Source: a virus. Taken from it: DNA of 31,106 bases. Below are positions 1-5,022 of this stretch, one piece after another (positions within the stretch are counted from its first letter, which is position 1; every line of letters begins with the position of its first letter). The translations under genes and the position numbers were made by a program. The notes under the pieces were generated by a model. It was not told where the DNA came from. It saw nothing but the letters and a program-made list of their open reading frames with translations, and did not search any database. The stretch is from positions 1-31,106 of the IMG/VR virus record IMGVR_UViG_3300031758_000359; one strand, given 5' to 3'.

Positions 1-206
1 AGAATCATGGTCTCGTTCTCGAGCCAACTGGGTGTCATACACACGGCAAGAGGGAGCAGGTCATACGGGTCACCTTGCTTGCCGAGGGCATGCCACCGTG
101 AATCCATCGGGCCACGCAACCAAAGCGTGGCGCCGGCGTTATCGGAGTCCCACTGCTGGTCATCGTGGGCCTGGACGAGGAATGAGTTGAACATTTCGGT
201 ATTCAT
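1..206 (-). CDS. Hypothetical protein, 3' end outside window
   Basis: The reading frame starts at an ATG at 206 and runs leftward off the window edge, leaving 68 visible residues (begins MNTEMFNSFLVQAHDDQQWD). The start is preceded by GAAAGGACAAAC, a good Shine-Dalgarno at normal spacing, and lies just downstream of the stop of the next leftward gene. The visible part is acidic and tryptophan-rich, with no signal peptide or membrane segment. I do not recognise the family. It is the most distal visible gene of the leftward block. Confidence 0.7.
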   Translation of the reverse strand, partial: MNTEMFNSFLVQAHDDQQWDSDNAGATLWLRGPMDSRWHALGKQGDPYDLLPLAVCMTPSWLENETMI

Positions 207-216
207 GTTTGTCCTT

Positions 217-414
217 TCAGTTAGTGATGATGTCGAGAATCTGGCGCTGAATGTTGGCGAGCAAAGCAAGTTCTCCGAGAGCCTGCCTGCCCAGTGAACT
301 ATTGGGTCCACGACTACTGGCCTTGCCGTTGAGGTTATCAATGGCGATGCCGATGGTCTTGTGTAGTGCGCTCACTTCGTCAAAGGTGAGTTCGAGGTTG
401 AGTGTAGGTTCCAT
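217..414 (-). CDS. Small hypothetical protein
   Basis: This is a 65-residue protein beginning MEPTLNLELTFDEVSALHKT. The start follows GGAGAAACA, a strong ribosome binding site, and the stop of the upstream 126-residue gene is only about ten bases away, so the two are almost certainly cotranscribed. The sequence is predicted mostly helical with no cysteines and no membrane segment. The N-terminal pattern, a short strand followed by two helices, is common in small phage early proteins, but I cannot assign a family or function. Confidence 0.75.
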   Translation of the reverse strand: MEPTLNLELTFDEVSALHKTIGIAIDNLNGKASSRGPNSSLGRQALGELALLANIQRQILDIITN

Positions 415-423
415 TGTTTCTCC

Positions 424-804
424 TTAGAGTTGCCGTTCGATTGCTTCTGCCAGTTCAAAGAACGGCTTGCTCTGCTCGTCGTTCCATGCGCTGATGGTCA
501 TGTATTCTTCGTGCCACTCTTGGGTGCCGTCCCATTCTTCCCAACGGTATTCCATCGTGAGATACGGGTCTGCCGATGGCAGGTCAGCCCACTCTACCAC
601 GGCATCGGGCAGAATCCCGCTGGCCCAGTTGTTCTCACCGAGTTGGTCGTTGGTCTGCTTCTCGTAGAGGGAACACAGAACACCGAGGGCGCAGTACCCA
701 CCGATGTTGCCCTCCATTGTCCTGTGTCTGAGCCTATCGTAACTCTGCTGGTAGTTGTCGCTACGCAACGCCTCGACCCACAGTTGCTTGATGTCTTTCT
801 TCAT
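424..804 (-). CDS. Hypothetical phage protein with CALGVLC motif
   Basis: This is a 126-residue acidic protein. An N-terminal pattern (W-x-x-A-L-R-S near residues 9-15) is followed by YCALGVLCSLY near residues 37-47. Many phage early genes of unknown function share this layout: a short helical leader, then a C-x-LGVLC-x-x-Y segment. The C-terminal half is rich in Trp, Glu and Asp. The start is preceded by TAAGGAGAGAC, in which the TAA is the stop of the upstream amidotransferase gene, so the two genes are practically contiguous. The family resemblance is from memory; no biochemical role is known to me. Confidence 0.8.
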   Translation of the reverse strand: MKKDIKQLWVEALRSDNYQQSYDRLRHRTMEGNIGGYCALGVLCSLYEKQTNDQLGENNWASGILPDAVVEWADLPSADPYLTMEYRWEEWDGTQEWHEEYMTISAWNDEQSKPFFELAEAIERQL

Positions 805-812
805 GTCTCTCC

Positions 813-1706
813 TTACTTGGTGCTGATGAACTTGCTGTACTTACTACCCGAGCAGAAACAGTTGCCGACCTGCTTCTCGCAGAACAAGCAATAGCCACAC
901 TCGTAGCAGAACTCCTGCTCCCTGATGCGGTTGACATCTGAACCGAGGTTCACATCGCAGGTGGGGCAGTAGAAGTAGCGGTCGAGGTCGTCGTGCTCGT
1001 TACCTGTCTCAATCCAACCACGGAACTCGTCCCACTCGAACACGGTGCCATCTTCTTCGTCGACCCACACATCGGGGTTGTAGTCGAAGTCGTCGGCAGG
1101 CGTAACGCCGGTGGTGTTGGTGACATGCGAGGTGTACTTGTACGACTGGGCGTACCACTGGTACTTGTACGAGTTGTTGCTGTACCACACGCCGTGGTCC
1201 CAATGACCGTCGCCCTCGTTGACGAGATAGACAGGCTTGGCCAACTGCTTACTCACAGAGATGATGGCCAACTTGCTACCGGCCGCGAACTTCTCCAACT
1301 CTGCGAAGTTCTCGGGGTCGTCGAGCACATTGGCAACACCGAGTTCGGGCAACCATTCCTCTGCGAACTGGCGAGTGTCTGACTTGCCATTCTCTTCCTT
1401 GATGGGAAGCATGCCGTTGTGTGCGAGGACGATGCCCTCGTCGACGACAAAGGGGTGGCAGTTGTCGATACTCGTAGCACCGTGAGTGGTGATACGCAGA
1501 TGGAAGATGGCGTGCGCCTTGGGGTACTCGGCTCGCATCTCGTGGAACAGGTCGATGGTACTGTCGAGGTCCATCGAACGGTGGTGGAACAGTTGGTCCT
1601 TGATGGCGAGGGCAAAGCCGAAGCCATCAGGATTGTTGGCACCAGCGGTACGCAGATTCTTCTTGCTCGGCGTAGCACCAGGCTTGGCATAGATGAGTAG
1701 ACACAT
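813..1706 (-). CDS. Class II glutamine amidotransferase with C-terminal zinc ribbon
   Basis: This 297-residue protein starts MCLLIYAKPG, putting Cys2 at the N-terminus after Met removal, as required of the nucleophile of Ntn-type glutamine amidotransferases. Further family signatures are NNPDGFGFAL (about residues 24-33), RITTHGATSIDNCHPF (about 71-86) and LAHNGML (about 93-99). The core therefore looks intact and should hydrolyse glutamine to glutamate and ammonia. The last 50 residues form a cysteine cluster (C247, C250, C267, C270, C273, C276, C283, C285) that probably binds one or two zinc ions and is an unusual appendage. The start follows AAGGAGAAC. A 16-bp dyad lies 29 bases upstream, between this gene and the amidoligase-like gene, its likely partner. 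The substrate is unknown. Confidence 0.85.
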   Translation of the reverse strand: MCLLIYAKPGATPSKKNLRTAGANNPDGFGFALAIKDQLFHHRSMDLDSTIDLFHEMRAEYPKAHAIFHLRITTHGATSIDNCHPFVVDEGIVLAHNGMLPIKEENGKSDTRQFAEEWLPELGVANVLDDPENFAELEKFAAGSKLAIISVSKQLAKPVYLVNEGDGHWDHGVWYSNNSYKYQWYAQSYKYTSHVTNTTGVTPADDFDYNPDVWVDEEDGTVFEWDEFRGWIETGNEHDDLDRYFYCPTCDVNLGSDVNRIREQEFCYECGYCLFCEKQVGNCFCSGSKYSKFISTK

Positions 1707-1735
1707 GTGTAGTTCTCCTTTGTGATGTGATGAAG

Positions 1736-1751
1736 TGATAGGAACCTATCA
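1736..1751 (-). promoter_or_regulatory. Operator-like dyad, copy 1
   Basis: The plus strand reads TGATAGGAACCTATCA: 7-bp inverted arms around a central AA. It overlaps the stop codon of the amidoligase-like gene, which ends in tandem stops TGA TAG supplied by the dyad, and lies 29 bases upstream of the amidotransferase start. It is identical to copies at 3009, 4043 and 4479. A repressor or activator site is inferred. Confidence 0.7.
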
Positions 1752-2960
1752 GGCCACGCCTCGATGAGACATGAGCGGGTGAAGGTCAGGATAGGTGGCG
1801 ATGTTGTCGCTAGCCCACGCACTGAACTGCGTCCAGTCAAGCGCACGCTTCGACACTGCGTCGTTGGCCCTGATGTCACGGGTGTACTGCCACAACGCAT
1901 GGCTGTACTGAATGATGCCCTTGACAGTTGCGGGACGCAGGCTCGAGCGGAAGTAACGCAACTCGACGGTGTTGGCAGGCTGAATGTTCACCGCAACATA
2001 GCGGTCGTAGTTCGTCTGCTGACCCTTGGCCATTGCCACACGGTTATCGCCGTTCATGCGTCCGAACTTGGCATACGACGAGCGACGACCAGCGAATCGC
2101 TGAATCGCCTCGTAGTTGCGGTCGTGGAAAGTCATGAACTTGTACAGGTGTGAGCCAGATGAGAACGAGTTCTTGCTGATGTGAACATGGATACCGGTGT
2201 CGGTACGACTCCACGCACTCATGCCGTACTCGCTGAGTCGACGCAACTTCTCGAACGGGAACATCTCCAAGTGGACACGATAGTCCGCAGGGTGAGTCAC
2301 GATTTCGAAGCCGTTGATGGAGCCGTCCTCTTTGAGAATGATGTAGTCATTCTCGATACCGTCGAGGAAGAACTCGGCCGCATCGTTGAGGTTGTCCTCG
2401 TCGTCGATGTTGGTCTCGACCTCGATGCCGATGTACGGCATGTTGCGCACACGATGACGAGCGATGCCGTTCACCGTCCACGAACGGAAGGTGAGGTTGT
2501 CGACCGTGTGATGGTACGACTGAATCAGATGAGAGCGATGCGACTGCGGATAACACTCTCCGTTGTCGCAGTAATACTCATCGGTCCTGTCGGAGTACAA
2601 CAGGCTGTTGGTCGCCTGTCTGTAATCGCAGTTGCCACACCGCGAAACATACTCGTCCATACACACACGACATGCGAGGTCGGACTCGTAGTCGTTGATG
2701 AGATTCGTCCACGACTCGGGGAAGTAGTCACCGCACAGTGAGCACGACTCCCCGCTGTCTTCGTGGAACCAGAGGTGAACACATCGTGAGACAACTGACT
2801 GTCCGCTGTCCACGATGTAACTAATCTCACGGTGCCGCAAGAGGTGATGTGGAACCTCGATGCTCATCGCATCGTCACGAGGAATGTTCTCTCGTGTCTC
2901 GAAGCAGAGCACCATCTCTGGTGCCTCCTCCTCCGGTACAAAGTCTTCTGATGCTGTCAT
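1749..2960 (-). CDS. Amidoligase-like enzyme (glutamine synthetase-fold COOH-NH2 ligase) with zinc ribbons
   Basis: The ATG at 2960 (MTASEDFVPEEE) is chosen because AAGGAAATAC precedes it; the frame is open upstream but would run through the regulatory region. The 403-residue product has an N-terminal cysteine region (C73, C76, C97, C100, C108, C111, C131, C136) that is probably zinc-binding. It is followed by motifs of the phage and bacterial amidoligase family: YIGIEVET (about 176-183), KEDGS (210-214), FEIVTHP (218-224), TGIHVHIS (255-262) and a later NTVELRYFRSSL. The family is proposed to join a carboxylate to an amine using ATP, and its genes often sit with class II amidotransferases, as here. 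The reaction and target are inferred; family membership is fairly secure from the motifs. Confidence 0.78.
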   Translation of the reverse strand: MTASEDFVPEEEAPEMVLCFETRENIPRDDAMSIEVPHHLLRHREISYIVDSGQSVVSRCVHLWFHEDSGESCSLCGDYFPESWTNLINDYESDLACRVCMDEYVSRCGNCDYRQATNSLLYSDRTDEYYCDNGECYPQSHRSHLIQSYHHTVDNLTFRSWTVNGIARHRVRNMPYIGIEVETNIDDEDNLNDAAEFFLDGIENDYIILKEDGSINGFEIVTHPADYRVHLEMFPFEKLRRLSEYGMSAWSRTDTGIHVHISKNSFSSGSHLYKFMTFHDRNYEAIQRFAGRRSSYAKFGRMNGDNRVAMAKGQQTNYDRYVAVNIQPANTVELRYFRSSLRPATVKGIIQYSHALWQYTRDIRANDAVSKRALDWTQFSAWASDNIATYPDLHPLMSHRGVA

Positions 2961-2976
2961 GTATTTCCTTTGGTAT

Positions 2977-2995
2977 TGCGTGTTCTCCACACGCA
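2977..2995 (-). other. 7-bp hairpin in the amidoligase leader
   Basis: Inverted arms TGCGTGT and ACACGCA enclose a 5-base loop. It lies between dyad copy 2 and the ribosome binding site of the amidoligase-like gene, so it would form in the 5' leader of that mRNA. It may control stability or initiation; it lacks any ribozyme core sequence. Confidence 0.45.
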
Positions 2996-3008
2996 GACAA
3001 CACACGAA

Positions 3009-3024
3009 TGATAGGAACCTATCA
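3009..3024 (-). promoter_or_regulatory. Operator-like dyad, copy 2
   Basis: This is an exact copy of TGATAGGAACCTATCA, 48 bases upstream of the amidoligase-like start and in the same orientation as the other three. It lies in a 115-base non-coding gap, flanked by two perfect hairpins (2977-2995 and 3045-3062). Confidence 0.7.
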
Positions 3025-3044
3025 CTGATGTGCTCTCTGCGTGG

Positions 3045-3062
3045 GGCGAGACTCATCTCGCC
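3045..3062 (-). terminator. 7-bp hairpin after the 73-codon gene, possible terminator
   Basis: GGCGAGA and TCTCGCC form a perfect 7-bp stem with a 4-base loop, about 14 bases past the stop of the leftward gene ending at 3076. No T-run follows, so intrinsic termination is uncertain; it could instead protect the 3' end or insulate the next unit, which begins at dyad copy 2. Confidence 0.35.
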
Positions 3063-3075
3063 ACACGACAGGGTA

Positions 3076-3297
3076 CTAGAACAGTACCTCTTGGTTGCGG
3101 TCGGCTCGCCAACGAGCGAGCATGACCCCATTCACACGGAAGTCACGCGCCTCGCAGAATCCGAGCAACGAATCGAGTTGTTCGGCAAACCGAATCGTGT
3201 CCTCCACATCGGTGGCGACACGAACGATGAGCCACGAACCACACTCATCGTCAGATTCGACAGCGAGCGTGGTCACCTTCTCGTTGTATTCCCTCAT
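3076..3297 (-). CDS. Small hypothetical protein
   Basis: The product has 73 residues and begins MREYNEKVTTLAVESDDECG. Its ATG overlaps the TGA of the upstream gene (ATGA arrangement), which fixes the start and suggests translational coupling. The sequence alternates strands and helices (ECGSWLIVRVATD, then a helix with two cysteines), consistent with a small alpha/beta fold. There is no membrane segment and I recognise no family. It is the last gene of a run of overlapping small genes (3076-3964) ahead of a hairpin and a new regulatory dyad. Confidence 0.7.
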   Translation of the reverse strand: MREYNEKVTTLAVESDDECGSWLIVRVATDVEDTIRFAEQLDSLLGFCEARDFRVNGVMLARWRADRNQEVLF

Positions 3298-3494
3298 TGT
3301 TCCTCCTGTTCGTAGCGTTTGTTGAGCAACACGCGATGGCGGATTGCGTTGGTCAGCATCTCGTTGAGAATGAGTTGTCTGCCAACGACGGCGAGAAGAC
3401 GAATCTGTTCCCACTTGTCTTCCGTTGTCCACCGCTCGTGGGCAACGAGGTTGAGTTCGTCAAACAACTCGTTCACTTTGCTCTCGTGGCTCAT
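3294..3494 (-). CDS. Small helical hypothetical protein
   Basis: The product has 66 residues (MSHESKVNELFDELNLVAHE...) and is predicted almost fully helical and charged. The ATG at 3494 is preferred over an in-frame GTG two codons upstream because it makes a 4-base ATGA overlap with the stop of the preceding gene. The downstream gene overlaps its stop in the same manner. The family is unknown; such proteins are often small regulators or host-takeover factors, but nothing in the sequence identifies the role here. Confidence 0.68.
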   Translation of the reverse strand: MSHESKVNELFDELNLVAHERWTTEDKWEQIRLLAVVGRQLILNEMLTNAIRHRVLLNKRYEQEEQ

Positions 3495-3658
3495 GCCCAC
3501 AGCCCTGCCTTGTAGCCCTCGTAGAGGCCACCGATTTCGATGCGCTCATCGTGAAGACGCATCTCCGTGCGAATGTCGATTTCGTCCCAGTCCATGCTGT
3601 ACAACGAATCGAAGTCGGGTTCCTCGTCGTGGCGAGGAATGTACTTGGACTTGTTCAT
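3491..3658 (-). CDS. Small acidic hypothetical protein
   Basis: The product has 55 residues, begins MNKSKYIPRHDEEPDFDSLY and is strongly acidic (DWDEIDIRTEM in the middle). The ATG at 3658 is preceded by CAAGGAGAACAACTGAA; the TGA of the upstream 40-codon gene lies between the ribosome binding site and the start, one base from the ATG. The stop overlaps the next start (ATGA). I recognise no family. High acidity and small size would fit a DNA-mimic or an inhibitor of a host enzyme, but that is speculation. Confidence 0.65.
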   Translation of the reverse strand: MNKSKYIPRHDEEPDFDSLYSMDWDEIDIRTEMRLHDERIEIGGLYEGYKAGLWA

Positions 3659-3659
3659 T

Positions 3660-3782
3660 TCAGTTGTTCTCCTTGTTGTTGTGATTACGGACACGACAGA
3701 CCACGCACTCGTCGTGGTCGGGAGTGTGCTCGAAAGCCCACTCGGTGATGAGAGGCACGCTCTCATTTGTGTCGTTGTTCAT
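3660..3782 (-). CDS. 40-residue protein with C-x-x-C, downstream of hammerhead ribozyme 1
   Basis: The ATG at 3782 (MNNDTNESVPLITEW) follows GAAAGGGAAATCAC, a good ribosome binding site, whereas the longer reading frame would include the ribozyme. The product ends with DECVVCRVRNHNNKENN; the C-x-x-C with nearby histidines (HTPDHDEC) could bind one metal ion. Its mRNA leader contains hammerhead 1, whose predicted cleavage leaves a 55-base leader with a 5' hydroxyl. It is cotranscribed with the acidic gene one base downstream. The function is unknown. Confidence 0.62.
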   Translation of the reverse strand: MNNDTNESVPLITEWAFEHTPDHDECVVCRVRNHNNKENN

Positions 3783-3800
3783 GTGATTTCCCTTTCGGTA

Positions 3801-3860
3801 CACCTGTCTCATCAGACACGGGCGGTGAACTCCGTGTGACGCACCGAAGTGCGTTTCGAC
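3801..3860 (-). ncRNA. Type II hammerhead ribozyme, copy 1
   Basis: Read on the minus strand: stem II 5' side GTC (3860-3858), GAAA (3857-3854), stem III CGCAC/GTGCG capped by TTCG (3853-3840), T and C (3839, 3838), stem I ACACGG/CCGTGT (3837-3832 with 3821-3816), CTGATGA (3815-3809), stem II 3' side GAC (3808-3806). Every invariant core base of the hammerhead is present and the cleavage triplet is GUC, so cleavage is predicted between 3838 and 3837. The loop of stem I contains CACC (3827-3824), complementary to GGTG (3804-3801) just after stem II, giving a pseudoknot. The ribozyme starts inside the TAG stop of the 34-codon gene and ends four bases before the next ribosome binding site. Stem II is only 3 bp, so the pseudoknot probably matters for folding. 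Confidence 0.9.
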
Positions 3861-3964
3861 TAACGCTTCATGTCCTGCGAAATTGACCACGACACACCGT
3901 TTGCGAAACCGCATTGGCAGGTGTACAGCCAGCAGAGCGTTGTGATGTATTGACGGAAATCCAT
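3860..3964 (-). CDS. 34-residue protein between two hammerhead ribozymes
   Basis: The ATG at 3964 opens a 34-codon frame (MDFRQYITTLCWLYTCQCGF at the N-terminus) ending in TAG at 3860. The upstream GAAAGGACATCAC is an excellent ribosome binding site, matching the one before the 40-codon gene, which supports translation. Residues 6-15 are hydrophobic, and three cysteines (11, 16, 18) lie close together, suggesting a small membrane-associated or metal-binding peptide. It is enclosed by hammerhead 2 upstream and hammerhead 1 downstream, so it would lie on a self-excised 181-nt RNA. I recognise no homologue. Being so short, it could instead be a spacer whose ribosome binding site reflects duplication of the element. 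Confidence 0.6.
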   Translation of the reverse strand: MDFRQYITTLCWLYTCQCGFANGVSWSISQDMKR

Positions 3965-3981
3965 GTGATGTCCTTTCGTTG

Positions 3982-4039
3982 CGCCTGTCTCATCAGGTGC
4001 GGTAGGCGAACTCCGCACGACGCCTCACGGCGTTTCGAC
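3982..4039 (-). ncRNA. Type II hammerhead ribozyme, copy 2
   Basis: Minus strand: GTC (4039-4037), GAAA (4036-4033), stem III CGCC/GGCG capped by the GNRA loop GTGA (4032-4021), T and C (4020, 4019), stem I GTGCGG/CCGCAC (4018-4013 with 4002-3997), CTGATGA (3996-3990), GAC (3989-3987). Cleavage is predicted between 4019 and 4018. Compared with copy 1, stem I has three double compensatory changes, stem III differs in length and loop, and the pseudoknot pair is CGCC (4008-4005) with GGCG (3985-3982), one A-U to G-C exchange. The core is identical. It sits three bases from dyad copy 3 and in the leader of the 34-codon gene, leaving a 54-base leader after cleavage. Confidence 0.9.
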
Positions 4040-4042
4040 TCG

Positions 4043-4058
4043 TGATAGGAACCTATCA
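4043..4058 (-). promoter_or_regulatory. Operator-like dyad, copy 3
   Basis: TGATAGGAACCTATCA, here extended to 9-bp arms (GTGATAGGAACCTATCAC). It overlaps the stop of the 135-residue gene, again giving tandem TGA TAG, and lies three bases upstream of hammerhead 2. A promoter here would begin transcripts at or just before the ribozyme. Confidence 0.7.
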
Positions 4059-4463
4059 CTTGTAGCCCATGGCACGCAGGACGATGTCCTGCTTGGCAGG
4101 GGCGAACTTCTTGTTCATCATGAAGATGCGGACGAGGTCGATTTCGTCCTTGCTGAACTTGATGACCTGCTTCTTGCTCGGAGTCGCGTACGACTTCTTG
4201 GTCTCACGGGCGTGTTCGAGCGACTTGAACTCGTCGCAAGTGTGGCCCTGCTTGATGAGGAACATCAACTCCATCACATACTGGCGAATGGTGTTCATCT
4301 TCCAGTCCTGGCTGACCTTTGCCGATGCGACAGCGTAGGGCTGAGCCTTGCCATCGAACTTGCTCAGGCATTCCTCAGCCGCACTCCACCAACCGGCGAG
4401 AGCGGCCTTATTGCCACGACGAATCGCACTCTCGTGCGTGGCGAAGTTTGTCTTGCTGTTCAT
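4056..4463 (-). CDS. Hypothetical helical, basic protein
   Basis: The ATG at 4463 (MNSKTNFATHESAIRRGNKA) is chosen because AAGGAGGAAATGA precedes it; the longer open frame would read through dyad copy 4. The 135-residue product is lysine-rich and predicted helical. The C-terminal stretch (FSKDEIDLVRIFMMNKKFAP) looks like a helix-turn-helix-sized module, so nucleic-acid binding is possible, but I do not recognise the family. The gene is the first of the leftward group under dyad copy 4, 15 bases upstream, and ends inside copy 3, so it is bracketed by two identical sites. If the dyad is autoregulatory, this is one candidate for its binding protein. Confidence 0.72.
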   Translation of the reverse strand: MNSKTNFATHESAIRRGNKAALAGWWSAAEECLSKFDGKAQPYAVASAKVSQDWKMNTIRQYVMELMFLIKQGHTCDEFKSLEHARETKKSYATPSKKQVIKFSKDEIDLVRIFMMNKKFAPAKQDIVLRAMGYK

Positions 4464-4478
4464 TTCATTTCCTCCTTG

Positions 4479-4494
4479 TGATAGGAACCTATCA
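4479..4494 (-). promoter_or_regulatory. Operator-like dyad, copy 4
   Basis: TGATAGGAACCTATCA with 9-bp arms (GTGATAGGAACCTATCAC), immediately upstream of the AAGGAGG ribosome binding site of the 135-residue gene. A protein bound here would block transcription start or ribosome access. I could not identify confident -35 and -10 boxes. Confidence 0.7.
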
Positions 4495-4711
4495 CGGTTG
4501 TGGTTGTGGTTGTTCGGATACGAGCGACCAACCGCAACGGGTCGAACCATTCAGCCCGCTGTGCGCTGTTCTCCTACCCTTGCTTCGCACGGTGTAAGTG
4601 CGGATACGGAACGCCCCTGGTCAGGGTGCTATTCGACCCCAATACGACGACAAGGGGGGCGCATGGGGGCCCACCGCCAGCCCACTAGACGGAGTCCCTC
4701 CGCGCAGAGCC
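4495..4711. other. Non-coding stretch without recognised gene
   Basis: No reading frame here has a ribosome binding site or convincing composition. It contains a short GT-rich run, a weak hairpin (CGCAC/GTGCG around 4588) and G-runs near 4654-4670. It probably carries the promoter for the leftward group starting at 4463. A T-arm-like string (GGTTCGACC, minus strand) has no accompanying D-arm or acceptor stem. Confidence 0.4.
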
Positions 4712-4755
4712 GAATCCACAGATTTCTGGAGGTTGGGGATAGCCCCTGTGGATAA
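4712..4755. repeat. Inverted repeat with DnaA-box-like arms
   Basis: ATCCACAG (4714-4721) and CTGTGGAT (4746-4753) are perfect 8-bp inverted arms 24 bases apart. The right arm contains TTATCCACA on the minus strand (4755-4747), an exact match to the consensus DnaA box; the left, GAATCCACA, matches 7 of 9. A nested GGGG/CCCC hairpin (4735-4746) lies inside. It directly follows the stop of the leftward gene ending at 4756, so it could also be a transcript-end structure. Confidence 0.4.
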
Positions 4756-5022
4756 CTAGTGGAAGCCAGCGGTGGCTAGTGGCGTTCTGTTCACTATGCA
4801 GGGCTTATATATAGCGATGGCGACAGAGTACGTTCCGCTGAATGGGTCGAATGTCGTCGCCAAATGGATGTAATGTTCGTCTTCTCCGACCACATAACCC
4901 GTGCTAAAGATATGTCTGTAGGGGTGTTTGGTGTTGAGGTCGTACCACTCGTCTTCAATGCTGAAGGAGTCCCACCATTCGATGATTTGAATGGGGGGTG
5001 TTTTGAACTCGGTTTGGCTCAT
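4756..5022 (-). CDS. Hypothetical protein
   Basis: The ATG at 5022 (MSQTEFKTPPIQIIEWWDSF) is preferred because it overlaps the upstream stop as ATGA; an in-frame start 17 codons earlier would overlap the neighbour more. The 88-residue product is rich in aromatic residues (EWWDSF, DEWYDLN, HPYRHIF) and predicted mostly beta, with one cysteine. There is no membrane segment and I recognise no family. It is the distal gene of a three-gene leftward operon starting at the divergent hinge, next to the terminase. Confidence 0.68.
   Translation of the reverse strand: MSQTEFKTPPIQIIEWWDSFSIEDEWYDLNTKHPYRHIFSTGYVVGEDEHYIHLATTFDPFSGTYSVAIAIYKPCIVNRTPLATAGFH

Noticed and set aside
3783-3862. Type III hammerhead reading that uses the GAAA of the ribosome binding site (CGAAAGG)
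   Set aside because: Stem I and CTGATGA fit, but the stretch between CTGATGA and that GAAA cannot form stem II, and the base after GAAA cannot pair with the G of GUC. The upstream GTCGAAA gives complete type II pairing instead.
3868-4059. 63-codon minus-strand frame across hammerhead 2
   Set aside because: It would translate the ribozyme and conflicts with the 34-codon frame, which has a proper ribosome binding site and stop.
4520-4590. tRNA-like T-arm (GGTTCGACC on the minus strand)
   Set aside because: No D-arm, anticodon stem or acceptor stem of tRNA spacing could be built around it, and the T-stem is imperfect.
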